Source: Methylophaga lonarensis MPL
Lineage (GTDB): Bacteria; Pseudomonadota; Gammaproteobacteria; Nitrosococcales; Methylophagaceae
Assembly (NCBI RefSeq): GCF_000349205.1
Contig: NZ_APHR01000035.1
Span: 1-64,000, forward strand
Length of the DNA: 64,000 nt
Direction of reading: 5' to 3'
Part shown: positions 9,506 to 18,475 of the stretch, in pieces
Layout: each line of letters starts with the position of its first letter
Numbering within the stretch: the stretch's first letter is position 1
Made by a program: the position numbers and the translations under genes
The notes under the pieces: generated by a model
Database searches by the model: none
What the model saw: the letters and a program-made list of their open reading frames with translations, nothing else
Told to the model about the DNA's origin: nothing

Positions 9506-10138
9506 TTAAGGCGCGGCTGGCTGGGCATTGAATCCAGGCACAGTTGGAAAACCGGTAATGCCTTGTGGCGCGAACTGTTGTTGGTTTTGTTGTTGCTGTT
9601 GCACTGTTGCTCGATGCAGGTGAAAAACAATCGTCTCACTGCTGGCTATCACATCACCCTGTTCATCAATCACTGTAGCCATCAGCTCATGGCTGCCACG
9701 ATCAAGGTGCTGTAATACAAAATTGTTGGTAGGGACTGGCGCGCCGACCAGTCTGCCGTTGAGTGTCAACTGCACCATGTGTCCTAGCTGTTGCTGTAAT
9801 TCTGGTTGAATCAGCACATTCACCTCGACATTGCCATCGTTAATCCATACGCTCTCATCATCAACCGGGTTAACGATGCTCAGAATATAGTCAGGTGAAA
9901 GATCCGTGATTAATTGATCATCGAATTGGTCAGACGTTTCGTCTGTCGCATCAAACAAATCGCGTGGAACTGGAACAGGAGAATAGCCCGGAATGACTTC
10001 GACGATAACACGCTCAGCACCTGGCAACTGCTGATCACTGAATAAAACCGCGCCCGTCTCATCGACGGATCGATAAATGGCTGTCTCGGCATAAACGCAC
10101 GAGCACATTAAAAAAATCAATGAGATGGCTGATTTCAT
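9506..10138 (-). CDS. Exported DUF4124 domain protein of unknown function
   Basis: The N-terminus is a signal peptide (MKSAISLIFLMCSCVYA, cleavage before ETAIY), followed by the DUF4124 motif IYRSVDETGAVLFSD. The middle resembles a beta-sandwich (extracellular Ig-like) region; the C-terminus is Gln- and Pro-rich. I start at the ATG at 10138 so that the signal peptide is intact; a start 13 codons earlier adds a non-signal leader. It sits between glnA and ntrBC in the same orientation, separated from glnA by a strong terminator. Envelope role inferred only from export; biochemical function unknown. Confidence 0.8.
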   Translation of the reverse strand: MKSAISLIFLMCSCVYAETAIYRSVDETGAVLFSDQQLPGAERVIVEVIPGYSPVPVPRDLFDATDETSDQFDDQLITDLSPDYILSIVNPVDDESVWINDGNVEVNVLIQPELQQQLGHMVQLTLNGRLVGAPVPTNNFVLQHLDRGSHELMATVIDEQGDVIASSETIVFHLHRATVQQQQQNQQQFAPQGITGFPTVPGFNAQPAAP

Positions 10139-10182
10139 AGCGCCAAGCATAGGCCACTGTTGATTGATGCGCAACAAACCAC

Positions 10183-10222
10183 GTCACAAAAAAAACGCCC
10201 CCAGTTGGGGGCGTTTTTGTGA
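10183..10222. terminator. Bidirectional intrinsic terminator after glnA
   Basis: A long stem built on CGCCCCC/GGGGGCG with an AGTT loop is flanked by A-runs on one side and T-runs on the other, and the outer bases GTCAC/GTGAC also pair. It lies between the glnA stop codon and the start of the DUF4124 gene and can terminate transcription in both directions. Confidence 0.9.
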
Positions 10223-10240
10223 CTGATCATGTCGGTCGAA

Positions 10241-11650
10241 TTAGACGCTGAAGTACAGATCAAATTCTGCTGGATGTGTTTCCATACGCAGACGAGTAAC
10301 TTCTTCCATTTTCAATGCGATGTAGCCATCGATCATGTCATCAGTAAACACACCACCTTCAGTCAGGAAGGCACGATCATTGTCGAGCGCTTCCAGCGCT
10401 TGATCCAGTGCATGACAGACCTTAGGAATGTTTGCAGCTTCTTCAGCAGGCAAATCATAAAGGTCCTTGTCCATCGCATCGCCAGGGTGGATCTTGTTTT
10501 TAATGCCGTCCAGACCCGCCATCATCATGGCTGAAAACGCCAGGTATGGGTTGGCTGATGGGTCAGGGAAACGAACTTCGATACGACGGCCTTTTGGATT
10601 GCTAACAAAAGGAATACGAATCGAAGCACTACGGTTACGTGCTGAGTAAGCCAGCATAACAGGCGCTTCAAAACCTGGCACCAAACGCTTGTAGCTGTTG
10701 GTGGATGAGTTAGTGAATGCGTTCAGTGCACGCGCGTGTTTGATGATGCCACCGATGTAGTACAGCGCAGTTTCAGACAGACCGCCGTATTTGTTACCAG
10801 TGAACAGGTTCTCACCACCTTTGGCCAGTGATTGATGCACGTGCATGCCACTGCCGTTGTCACCTACTAATGGTTTAGGCATGAAAGTCGCTGTTTTGCC
10901 GTATGCGTGAGCAACGTTATGAACAACGTATTTCAGAATCTGCACTTCGTCGGCTTTCTTGACCAGTGTGTTGAATTTTGTACCGATTTCACATTGACCC
11001 GCAGTTGCAACTTCGTGATGGTGAACTTCGGTTACCAGACCCATTTCTTCCATGGTCAAACACATGGCTGAACGAATGTCCTGCAATGAATCGACTGGTG
11101 GTACTGGGAAGTAGCCACCTTTGATGCTTGGACGGTGACCTTTGTTACCGTCTGGGAATACTTTTTCAGTGTTCCAAGAAGACTCATCTGAATCGATTTT
11201 GTAGAAAGAACCTGAAATATCACTACCCCAGCGCACATCATCCAGAATGAAAAATTCTGGTTCTGGGCCAAAGAAAGCAGTATCAGCCAGACCTGTTGAT
11301 TGCAGGTAAGCTTCGGCACGTTTGGCAACACTGCGTGGGTCACGCTCGTAACCTTGCATGGTGGCAGGCTCAACGATGTCACAACGAACGATCAGCGTGT
11401 TGTCATCCATAAATGGATCCATAACAGCAGTGCTGGCATCCGGCATCAAAATCATGTCTGATTCATTGATACCTTTCCAACCAGCAACTGATGAACCGTC
11501 GAACATGACACCTTCAGAGAAAGTATCTTCGTCAATGCCATGGGCAGGATAAGAAACATGCTGCTCTTTACCGCGGGTATCGGTGAAACGGAAGTCAACG
11601 AACTTGACGTCCTGGTCTTTGATCATCTGAAGCACATTTTCGACTGACAT
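10241..11650 (-). CDS. glnA: Type I glutamine synthetase
   Basis: ATP-dependent condensation of ammonia and glutamate; the entry point of the nitrogen-limited assimilation pathway. The 469-residue length is that of the dodecameric GS-I beta subtype. Motifs include [12 protein letters not shown], the metal/ATP-binding [17 protein letters not shown], and the adenylylation loop DLYDLPAEE with Tyr398, so it is probably regulated by GlnE adenylylation. The 170-base upstream region holds a sigma-54 promoter and two NtrC sites. A strong terminator isolates it from the DUF4124 gene. Confidence 0.98.
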   Translation of the reverse strand: MSVENVLQMIKDQDVKFVDFRFTDTRGKEQHVSYPAHGIDEDTFSEGVMFDGSSVAGWKGINESDMILMPDASTAVMDPFMDDNTLIVRCDIVEPATMQGYERDPRSVAKRAEAYLQSTGLADTAFFGPEPEFFILDDVRWGSDISGSFYKIDSDESSWNTEKVFPDGNKGHRPSIKGGYFPVPPVDSLQDIRSAMCLTMEEMGLVTEVHHHEVATAGQCEIGTKFNTLVKKADEVQILKYVVHNVAHAYGKTATFMPKPLVGDNGSGMHVHQSLAKGGENLFTGNKYGGLSETALYYIGGIIKHARALNAFTNSSTNSYKRLVPGFEAPVMLAYSARNRSASIRIPFVSNPKGRRIEVRFPDPSANPYLAFSAMMMAGLDGIKNKIHPGDAMDKDLYDLPAEEAANIPKVCHALDQALEALDNDRAFLTEGGVFTDDMIDGYIALKMEEVTRLRMETHPAEFDLYFSV

Positions 11651-11707
11651 TTAAATTCTCCACATTGATAACTGCACTTGTGTGCAAAAAACACTCGCCG
11701 TTTACAC

Positions 11708-11723
11708 AGCACAAAGCTTGCCA
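11708..11723 (-). promoter_or_regulatory. Sigma-54 (RpoN) promoter of glnA
   Basis: On the minus strand TGGCAAGCTTTGTGCT matches the TGGCACG-N4-TTGCT consensus, with the invariant GG and GC dinucleotides ten bases apart. The predicted start lies about 47 bases upstream of the glnA ATG. The two NtrC sites sit about 85 and 115 bases further upstream, an arrangement like Escherichia coli glnAp2. Confidence 0.85.
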
Positions 11724-11775
11724 ACTTCTGATGAGCGTCAAATCAACCATTTAGGTGCAAGCAAAACACTCCAAA

Positions 11776-11790
11776 GCACCATAAAGGTGC
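11776..11790. promoter_or_regulatory. NtrC binding site, glnA-proximal
   Basis: GCACCATAAAGGTGC is a perfect GCACC-N5-GGTGC inverted repeat fitting the NtrC consensus. It is centred about 86 bases upstream of the predicted sigma-54 transcription start of glnA. Confidence 0.8.
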
Positions 11791-11806
11791 GACCCATGAT
11801 GATAAC

Positions 11807-11821
11807 GCACAATAATGGTGC
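11807..11821. promoter_or_regulatory. NtrC binding site, glnA-distal
   Basis: GCACAATAATGGTGC fits GCAC-N5-TGGTGC. It is about 31 bases (three helical turns) from the proximal site, suitable for cooperative binding of NtrC dimers, and its end touches the stop codon of the TusA-like gene. TGGTGC continues into a further palindrome TGGTGC-TAT-GCACCA (11816-11830) inside that gene. Confidence 0.75.
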
Positions 11822-12048
11822 TATGCACCAACCCGGACCACGATATAAATCAAATCTTCCTTGTCTTCGATACTCACCAGACTGTGACCGTGGATTCTGG
11901 CCCAGGCTGGAATATCGTTTTTGGTACCGGGATCGGTGCAAACTACGCAGAGTGTATCGCCAACTGCTAATTCCTTCACTTTATTTTGTGTACGAATCAC
12001 AGGTAACGGGCACAACAATCTCTGGCAATCGAGTTGGTAATCGCTCAT
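11821..12048 (-). CDS. TusA-family sulfur carrier protein
   Basis: A 75-residue protein with the TusA/SirA signature: LDCQRLLCPLPVIRTQ holds the CPxP motif whose first Cys carries persulfide sulfur. I start at the ATG at 12048, which overlaps the upstream PP-loop gene by four bases (ATGA) and has GAGGA about nine bases upstream. Coupling to a PP-loop ATPase suggests it hands sulfur to that enzyme, perhaps for tRNA thiolation or a related reaction. It differs from canonical TusA by its gene partner, so I do not assign the symbol. Confidence 0.85.
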   Translation of the reverse strand: MSDYQLDCQRLLCPLPVIRTQNKVKELAVGDTLCVVCTDPGTKNDIPAWARIHGHSLVSIEDKEDLIYIVVRVGA

Positions 12049-13100
12049 ACGTACCATTCCTCTGGTATTGCCTCGCTTGCGAGCGGACTCACTACGAGAT
12101 TTTGTGTGCCGTTGTCAGGCAAAGTCAGTTCGATTTCAACCTGCTCAGCCGTTCGGCCCTGACCAAACCGCGCAACCACTGCTGCTGCCGTTTCGACATC
12201 ATCATGATGTTTTAACTGACCATCGATTAATGCCATCGGACCGTTATGGCTGGTTGAGTACAAACTTGGATATTGTTTACGATACCCTTCGAGAAATTTG
12301 CTCTCTCCGGCATCCCGAGCAACGATGACCTTGAAATGAGGCGCTGGTCGAAGGTGTCTACCGACCTTGAGCAACATAATGTCATCCAGCTCATAATCAC
12401 GACTATGACGTGCTTGCCACAGATCAACCAGCTTGCTGGAATACTTTTCATCAGTCAGAAAACAACAGCCACCGGCAGGCGTGGCGAAATCGTTCAATCC
12501 GTAATGACGGGCCAGAGCGATTTGCGGTTTGCGATTTCGGCCATGAAAGTCATGAAGCTTGGCTCGATCCACCCAGCCTTCGCGTTCAGGCAGGGTTTCA
12601 GGTAAATTTTTGGCGCACAGCGGCCGCAGCAAAATATCATCAGCCCCTGACTCACGCGCGATAATCGGCATTGTGCGTTTGAGTTGTGATTTTGGTCTTT
12701 GGCCTATTACCTCACCGGTAATGATGAAATCAAAACCGTCTTGATGATTGGATTTAACCCATTCAACCGCTTTACCCACCATGAATATCTTGCAGTCGAG
12801 GCAAGGATTCATATTGGCACCGTATCCATGTTTAGGGTTGAGTAATACGTCCTTATACTCCTCAATCACGTCGACAATATGCAGTTTAATGCCCAACTGC
12901 TCGGCCACCCACAAGGCGTTATTGCGTTTTTCCTTGTCTTTGTGGTGATTACGAATTGCGTGCGTATGTCCCTCGACACAAAAGCCAGTAAAAAAATTAA
13001 TGCCCTCGACTTCGATGCCTTGTTCCTGAATCACCCGCACCGCGAGCATTGAATCCAGTCCACCAGAGATCAGTGCGATTGCCTTGTGTTGCCGGGTCAT
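12045..13100 (-). CDS. PP-loop ATPase, MnmA/ThiI-like predicted sulfur transferase
   Basis: The N-terminus carries the PP-loop motif SGGLDS (residues 12-17), used to adenylate a substrate before sulfur or nitrogen transfer. A CxxC in NPCLDCKIFM and a Cys pair in PAGGCCFL recall the catalytic or metal-binding cysteines of tRNA thiolases. About 351 residues. I start at the ATG at 13100, directly after the tldD stop codon; a GTG five codons earlier is possible. It overlaps the downstream TusA-like gene by four bases, a strong hint of a shared sulfur relay. Exact substrate unknown. Confidence 0.8.
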   Translation of the reverse strand: MTRQHKAIALISGGLDSMLAVRVIQEQGIEVEGINFFTGFCVEGHTHAIRNHHKDKEKRNNALWVAEQLGIKLHIVDVIEEYKDVLLNPKHGYGANMNPCLDCKIFMVGKAVEWVKSNHQDGFDFIITGEVIGQRPKSQLKRTMPIIARESGADDILLRPLCAKNLPETLPEREGWVDRAKLHDFHGRNRKPQIALARHYGLNDFATPAGGCCFLTDEKYSSKLVDLWQARHSRDYELDDIMLLKVGRHLRPAPHFKVIVARDAGESKFLEGYRKQYPSLYSTSHNGPMALIDGQLKHHDDVETAAAVVARFGQGRTAEQVEIELTLPDNGTQNLVVSPLASEAIPEEWYV

Positions 13101-13101
13101 C

Positions 13102-14547
13102 CTAAGCTGTACCACCTACTGTAATGGCGTCAACCTTCAGCGTTGGCTGCCCAACACCGACCGGTACGCTCTGTCCTTCCTTGCCGCAATTACCAACACC
13201 ACTGTCCAGCGCCAGATCATTGCCGACCATGCTGATGCGGTTCATCACTTCCGGGCCGTTGCCAATCAAAGTAGCTCCCTTGACAGGTCGGGTTATCTTG
13301 CCATTTTCAATCAAGTAGGCCTCACTGCTGGAAAAGACAAATTTTCCGGAAGTGATATCAACCTGGCCGCCACCAAAATTAACCGCGTAAATGCCTTTAT
13401 CAACCGAGGCGATGATCTCCTGAGGATCAGACTCTCCCGGTAACATGTAAGTATTGGTCATACGTGGCATCGGCAAATGAGCGTATGATTCGCGTCGACC
13501 ATTGCCTGTGCTGCGCATACCCATCAGACTGGCATTTTGCTTGTCTTGCATGTAAGCGGCCAGACGGCCGTTTTCAATCAACACCGTACGCTGAGTAGTC
13601 ACACCTTCATCGTCAACATTCAACGAGCCACGACGATGCATCAAGGTGCCATCATCAACAACCGTACATAGCGAAGAGGCAACTTGCTGGCCCATTTTGC
13701 CAGAGAAAGTTGAAGTGCCACGGCGATTGAAGTCGCCTTCAAGACCATGACCAACAGCTTCATGAAGCAGTACACCTGGCCATCCAGAACCCAGCACCAC
13801 CGGCATCGTCCCTGCAGGTGCCTCAACAGCATCAAGATTCACCAGTGCCTGTCTGACGGCTTCACGTGCATAACTCTCAGCAGTGTTCTGCTCGACAAAA
13901 AAACCATAATCAAGGCGACGACCGCCTCCGGCACTGCCACGTTCACGTCTGCCTTGATGTTCAACAATGACACTGACATTCATTCGGATCAGTGGTCGTA
14001 TATCCGCTGCATAGGTCCCGTCAGAGGCTGCCACCAGCATGGTGTCGACCCCGCCTGCCAAAGTGACGGTCACCTGTTTAACACGCGGATCAGTTGCTCG
14101 CGCAGTGGCATCAGCCTGTTTGAGTAAATCCAGTTTTTCGGCTGTGCTGAGAGAGCTTAAGGGATCATTCTCGCTGTAATAGCTGGTGATTGGCTGTTGA
14201 CGCTTCCAGGCCTGGCACTGAAGATTTTGCCCTTGTCTGGAAATCGCTCTGGCGGCTTTTGCAGCATCATTCAGCGCAGCTGCCAGCAAGTCGTCAGAGT
14301 AGGCAAAGCCGGTTTTCTCACCACTGCAGGCTCGAACGCCTACGCCTTGATCAAGGTGATAACCACCATCCTTGATGATACCGTCTTCAAGCACCCAGCT
14401 TTCCTGCCTTGATTGCTGAAAATACAGATCAGCGTAATCCACGCCTTTGCTGAGTGTCAGGGATAAGGCATTGTGCAAATCCTGTTCTGACAGGCCTGTT
14501 GGAGCAAACAGCTGTAACTCCGCCTGTTCGAGGATAGATGTTGTCAT
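13102..14547 (-). CDS. tldD: Metalloprotease TldD
   Basis: Subunit of the TldD/TldE (PmbA) protease that acts on peptides such as CcdA and microcin precursors. The zinc motif HEAVGH is at residues 262-267 and family features such as [21 protein letters not shown]-type context and the C-terminal GGTA are present. Length 481 is typical. TldE/PmbA is not in the window. It follows yhdP in the conserved rng-yhdP-tldD order and is followed by the PP-loop gene with a one-base gap. Confidence 0.95.
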   Translation of the reverse strand: MTTSILEQAELQLFAPTGLSEQDLHNALSLTLSKGVDYADLYFQQSRQESWVLEDGIIKDGGYHLDQGVGVRACSGEKTGFAYSDDLLAAALNDAAKAARAISRQGQNLQCQAWKRQQPITSYYSENDPLSSLSTAEKLDLLKQADATARATDPRVKQVTVTLAGGVDTMLVAASDGTYAADIRPLIRMNVSVIVEHQGRRERGSAGGGRRLDYGFFVEQNTAESYAREAVRQALVNLDAVEAPAGTMPVVLGSGWPGVLLHEAVGHGLEGDFNRRGTSTFSGKMGQQVASSLCTVVDDGTLMHRRGSLNVDDEGVTTQRTVLIENGRLAAYMQDKQNASLMGMRSTGNGRRESYAHLPMPRMTNTYMLPGESDPQEIIASVDKGIYAVNFGGGQVDITSGKFVFSSSEAYLIENGKITRPVKGATLIGNGPEVMNRISMVGNDLALDSGVGNCGKEGQSVPVGVGQPTLKVDAITVGGTA

Positions 14548-14623
14548 AAAGTGATGGCTAGTGAACTTGGAAAACGCTGATCATACCAGAACAAGTGAGC
14601 CGTCGGATGGCTCAGCACTTTGT

Positions 14624-17521
14624 TCAAGGTGTTGCGCTTGCCGGTTGAGACTCTTTTTGTGATGCGGATCGGGATATTTTCAGTTCCGGATCATCCCATG
14701 GGCCAGTCAGGTCGTAGCTGTAGCTGATCACATCAACGATGTCTCTATCGAATAATCTTCCTGCAATCCTGTCAACCAGAAAAATCGCTGTACCCGCTGC
14801 TAACCCCACCGGACCGCCAGCAACCGCTCCCGCCAATGGCAAGGTGGATGAAACGCTGGGAGTGACCCTTACTTTTTGCTTGTAAGTTCGTTCTATCAAA
14901 TTCACTGAGCCGGTCACCGCGATGTTCGCACTATCGCCGCGCATGACCAGATTGTCTGTGACCGCTATCCCTTCGGCAAAAGTGAAGTTGCCGTTAATGC
15001 CCGAGAAGCCCATCCCTTTACCAAAAAAGTCACTGAAATCAAGCAATAACCTGCGTGGCAAAGCAGCAAAGCTCAATAAGCCGAAAATTCTGCCCGCCGC
15101 CCCGGGCTCGATATCAAGCAGTCGCCCGCTACCGACATCAATCATCAGTGAACCTTCCATGGTACGTTGAGAAAAATCAAGCGGATCACCCGGCCAGCTC
15201 AGCGCTACTTGCAGCTCAGCCTGATTAGCCTCAATCGCTTGCTGATAACCAAAACTGGCCAGTAAACCGCGCAAATCATTTGACTGTGTCTCAAAACTCA
15301 AGCGGGTCACATCGCCTGCCGTCAATTGCTGCCAAATACCCTCTGCATTGAACTGATAGACCTCGGAACTCAGGCTGAATTTTTCCAGTTGCCATTGATG
15401 CGCCTCTCGCTGCGCCAGCAAATTCATCTCACCCAGTCGCATGTCGTTGATTTGAAAATCAAGTACCTGAACATTCATTGATGGCCATAAGGGGCGTGGT
15501 GTTGGCAGGATCAAGGATTCTGTTTCTTGCGACAGCTGCTGTTCATCAGCTTCTGGCCAGCGTAATACCAGTCGGTCAAAGTCCATCCTCACCGCAGCAC
15601 CTGCCGCCAAGGCATCAGGAATCACAACTTCACCACGCGCCTTCTCGGATCCAACACTGAGCCTCCACTCATCTGTCGATCGGCGAAGCTGGAGATTCAC
15701 TTGCTCAAACTGCTGCTGTTGCAGTGCCAGTCTGTCTACTTGCAAGTCAATCAGATCAGGGTAGTACGGTGTTTGTGGTGTCTCGACACGAGAAAATAAC
15801 TGAGACCAGTCCAACCATTGCTGAACATCAAGCATGGCCAGCTGTCCTCTGATCACAAAATCATTCATCGGTTCAGCGGCCTGGCCACCGCCTAATTCCA
15901 CTCGTCCAAACAGCGTCTTGTCTTCGATGCGCCAATTGGCGTCTATCAATTTATCAAGATTGATATTCAGAATCGGGCCGCGACTGGTTTGCCGTGTGGA
16001 AAACCGTAGCGGCCGTGCCTCGTCAGCAGCTTTGCCAAAGGGTTCTGGCATGTCGATTTGCAAACCTTTGAGATCTGAAGAAATCTCAAGATCAACATTG
16101 AAGTCACCCATCGACAATTCTCGGATAGCCAAATCAACCGTGTAATCAAACAAACCATTAAAAATACCTGGTGGAATTGCCTCAAACTCGGCAATCATCG
16201 CCTGCGAGTTCAAACGGCCTTTGGCTGTTACCTGTGTGTGACCGTCCCTCGGTTGAATATCAACGACTGCAGGGGCACCAAAAATCACAGCTTTCATGGC
16301 CTCGCCAGAAACGCCATCGTTATCAAAACTCAAAACACCTTCAATCTGTTGCAGCCCCACCCCTGGCTTATCAACCAGATTCAGCGATGTGCCGGTCAGA
16401 TCAAGTCGCCCTTTCACCAAGGTTTCATAGGGGTCAGCCAACGGTACATCCAGAACCAATGACAACTGGCTATGACCTTCTGCTGAAAATGCATCAGCCA
16501 CTGGCCCAAAACGGGACTTGAGAGGGCTTTCATTAAGAAAATTCAATGCCTTGTCGATATCACCCTGAACATCACCAGTGACATTCAATTGAGCGCTGCC
16601 TGCAATCGCATTTTCGATCAGCACTTTGACATCGATAAAATCAAGCCCCGCGATGGTGCCTGACTGACTGGAAACACGAATCTGGTTGCCATCTCCGTTC
16701 ACCTGACCAGATACTGACTTTAAATCTGGCCAACCATCGGCGTAGTGCAAAGTGGCATTTTCTACCTCAAGATCGATAAGGAAGGCACCCGTGTCACGGT
16801 CATCAAAGGGAAATTCCGCCAGATTACCTTTGATAACAACACTGCCCTCAGTGACGATGCCGTCAATAAAGGCCGGAGCAGCCCATTCAAAAAAGTCTTC
16901 GTCGAGAATGCGTTCGGGAACGTAGTTGAGCCAGCGATTGGCAGTAACATCCTGCAAATTCACTGTCATGTCGCTGGACAGCAATTCCTGTTGTTGGTGC
17001 AAAGTGCCCACCACCTGTAGATTCAGATCATCGTTCCAGAGATGCAGACGATCCACTGCCAGCAGCCAGCCATCATCATTGACTTGCCAGTCGATTGCTC
17101 CGCTCAGCGAGTCAAGATAGACAGCGTCCGGTAGCAGATCTTGTGGGTAAAGCGTCAATGCTTTACTGTTGAGTTTGAGCGACAGCTTTTCATCTTGCCA
17201 ATCAATGTCGGCACTGAGGCCGGTCACGCCCGGCCAATCCTGCCAAGGCAAAAAGGCGACCTCATCCAGAGACATTGCAATGGTCTCAAGCCCGTGCTCC
17301 GGGTGAAATCGAACTTTCAGTCGGTGAATGTCGCCAGCCGGTCGCTGTTGCTGCAACCACTCGGGCATATCCTCCAGCAACACAGCAATTGCGCTCAGAT
17401 CACTCAAACGTAAAAACTGGCTGTCCGCGTCGAACCAGCCGTCCGGATCTTTACTGAAACTAAATGAAGTATCTGGCCAGCTCTCACCAGCCATTACCAG
17501 ACGCACATTGTCACCAGACAC
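14624..17521 (-). CDS. yhdP: YhdP (AsmA-like phospholipid transport protein), C-terminal part after a frameshift
   Basis: This frame holds the AsmA-like beta-rich middle and the C-terminal domain (GINGNFTFAEGIAVTDN, then LAGAVAGGPVGLAAGTAIFL) of YhdP, the inner-membrane-anchored bridge implicated in phospholipid movement to the outer membrane. No normal start exists: coding similarity continues upstream in the same frame (through RVERLSGQLQWQL) to about 17657, where it must join the N-terminal fragment at 17629-18471. Together they give about 1282 residues, close to the Escherichia coli protein. The break is most simply one missing T in the minus-strand run at 17635-17638. Confidence 0.85.
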   Translation of the reverse strand: MSGDNVRLVMAGESWPDTSFSFSKDPDGWFDADSQFLRLSDLSAIAVLLEDMPEWLQQQRPAGDIHRLKVRFHPEHGLETIAMSLDEVAFLPWQDWPGVTGLSADIDWQDEKLSLKLNSKALTLYPQDLLPDAVYLDSLSGAIDWQVNDDGWLLAVDRLHLWNDDLNLQVVGTLHQQQELLSSDMTVNLQDVTANRWLNYVPERILDEDFFEWAAPAFIDGIVTEGSVVIKGNLAEFPFDDRDTGAFLIDLEVENATLHYADGWPDLKSVSGQVNGDGNQIRVSSQSGTIAGLDFIDVKVLIENAIAGSAQLNVTGDVQGDIDKALNFLNESPLKSRFGPVADAFSAEGHSQLSLVLDVPLADPYETLVKGRLDLTGTSLNLVDKPGVGLQQIEGVLSFDNDGVSGEAMKAVIFGAPAVVDIQPRDGHTQVTAKGRLNSQAMIAEFEAIPPGIFNGLFDYTVDLAIRELSMGDFNVDLEISSDLKGLQIDMPEPFGKAADEARPLRFSTRQTSRGPILNINLDKLIDANWRIEDKTLFGRVELGGGQAAEPMNDFVIRGQLAMLDVQQWLDWSQLFSRVETPQTPYYPDLIDLQVDRLALQQQQFEQVNLQLRRSTDEWRLSVGSEKARGEVVIPDALAAGAAVRMDFDRLVLRWPEADEQQLSQETESLILPTPRPLWPSMNVQVLDFQINDMRLGEMNLLAQREAHQWQLEKFSLSSEVYQFNAEGIWQQLTAGDVTRLSFETQSNDLRGLLASFGYQQAIEANQAELQVALSWPGDPLDFSQRTMEGSLMIDVGSGRLLDIEPGAAGRIFGLLSFAALPRRLLLDFSDFFGKGMGFSGINGNFTFAEGIAVTDNLVMRGDSANIAVTGSVNLIERTYKQKVRVTPSVSSTLPLAGAVAGGPVGLAAGTAIFLVDRIAGRLFDRDIVDVISYSYDLTGPWDDPELKISRSASQKESQPASATP

Positions 17522-17628
17522 AGACCATTGACGCTCATCAAGCTGCCACTGAAGCTGGCCGGAGAGTCGTTCGACACGAACCGGATCAGTATCCTCGTCT
17601 GGTTGCTGATTGGTGACAACCGTCTGAT

Positions 17629-18471
17629 TCAGTGAAAACTCGGCGTTGCCTGGTACTTACGCTCGTTTTTTTCGGCATCAAAACGAAAGGCGCTCAAATA
17701 GCCGGCTTGATCCAAATACAGTGTTGGGTGATCGAACAGAAAGCGGAATGGATCCAGTTGCAGGTATTCGCCCATCAAACTGAACTGCCAATTATCCGGC
17801 TGATGCTTGTCATCAAGCTCCAGCAACGCTTGAAGTTCGAGTTCACTGCCCATCTGAGCCGGTGGTGCCAGCCTGGCAGTTACTCGCCAGGCATTGTCAG
17901 CTTGTTGCAGTTGTGCACGTTGAATTCGATAATCGCCATCAAGTGACGGCGTCAATTGATCCCGAAAACTCACCTGGATACGCTCCAGCTCAAGTGAGTT
18001 GAGCAGTCTCAGCAAAGCGCTGGCATCAAAGCTTTCACCGGAGGCCGGTTGATGTGGACTCGCAATGAAAAACTCACCTTCCGTATTTCGGCCAAGATTA
18101 AGATTCAGGCCGGATATTTTGATGGAATCCATCATCGGTTCCCGAGCCCGCAAGCTTGCGATCAGATCGATCCCCACCTGCAACTGCTCTACTTCCAGCC
18201 AATTGGGTGCATTTTCAGCTTCGGCAACTTGCAAGTCTGTCAGATGCAGCTTCGGAAACAGATTCAGCCAATAGAGACCCGCTTCACCAATCTCAATCGG
18301 GTAACCCAACTTGTCACCTGCCCATCGCGCGATCTCATCCTTGCGTTCAGTCACTGCCTTGGATAGCCAAACCGCTGACAGCAATGCCAATAAACACAAT
18401 ATGGTGGCAATTGCCACCCAGTAGAACGTGTGGCGACCGGCAACATGCAAGGTTCGCTTGAGAATACTCAT
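17629..18471 (-). CDS. yhdP: YhdP, N-terminal part before a frameshift
   Basis: The first 280 codons of yhdP: a transmembrane anchor at about 18-38 (WVAIATILCLLALLSAVWL) followed by the first AsmA-like periplasmic region (IEIGEAGLYWLNLFPKLHLTDLQV). It ends prematurely at a TGA a few codons after a TTTT run; adding one base there continues smoothly into the 14624-17521 frame. It starts five bases after the rng stop codon. Either a recent mutation or a sequence error. Confidence 0.85.
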   Translation of the reverse strand: MSILKRTLHVAGRHTFYWVAIATILCLLALLSAVWLSKAVTERKDEIARWAGDKLGYPIEIGEAGLYWLNLFPKLHLTDLQVAEAENAPNWLEVEQLQVGIDLIASLRAREPMMDSIKISGLNLNLGRNTEGEFFIASPHQPASGESFDASALLRLLNSLELERIQVSFRDQLTPSLDGDYRIQRAQLQQADNAWRVTARLAPPAQMGSELELQALLELDDKHQPDNWQFSLMGEYLQLDPFRFLFDHPTLYLDQAGYLSAFRFDAEKNERKYQATPSFH

Positions 18472-18475
18472 GGGT

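Noticed and set aside
9332-9715. 127-codon plus-strand frame
   Set aside because: Crosses the ntrB upstream region and the antisense of the DUF4124 gene; composition unlike a real protein.
11682-12215. 177-codon plus-strand frame
   Set aside because: It runs through the glnA control region and the antisense of the TusA-like and PP-loop genes; no supporting features.
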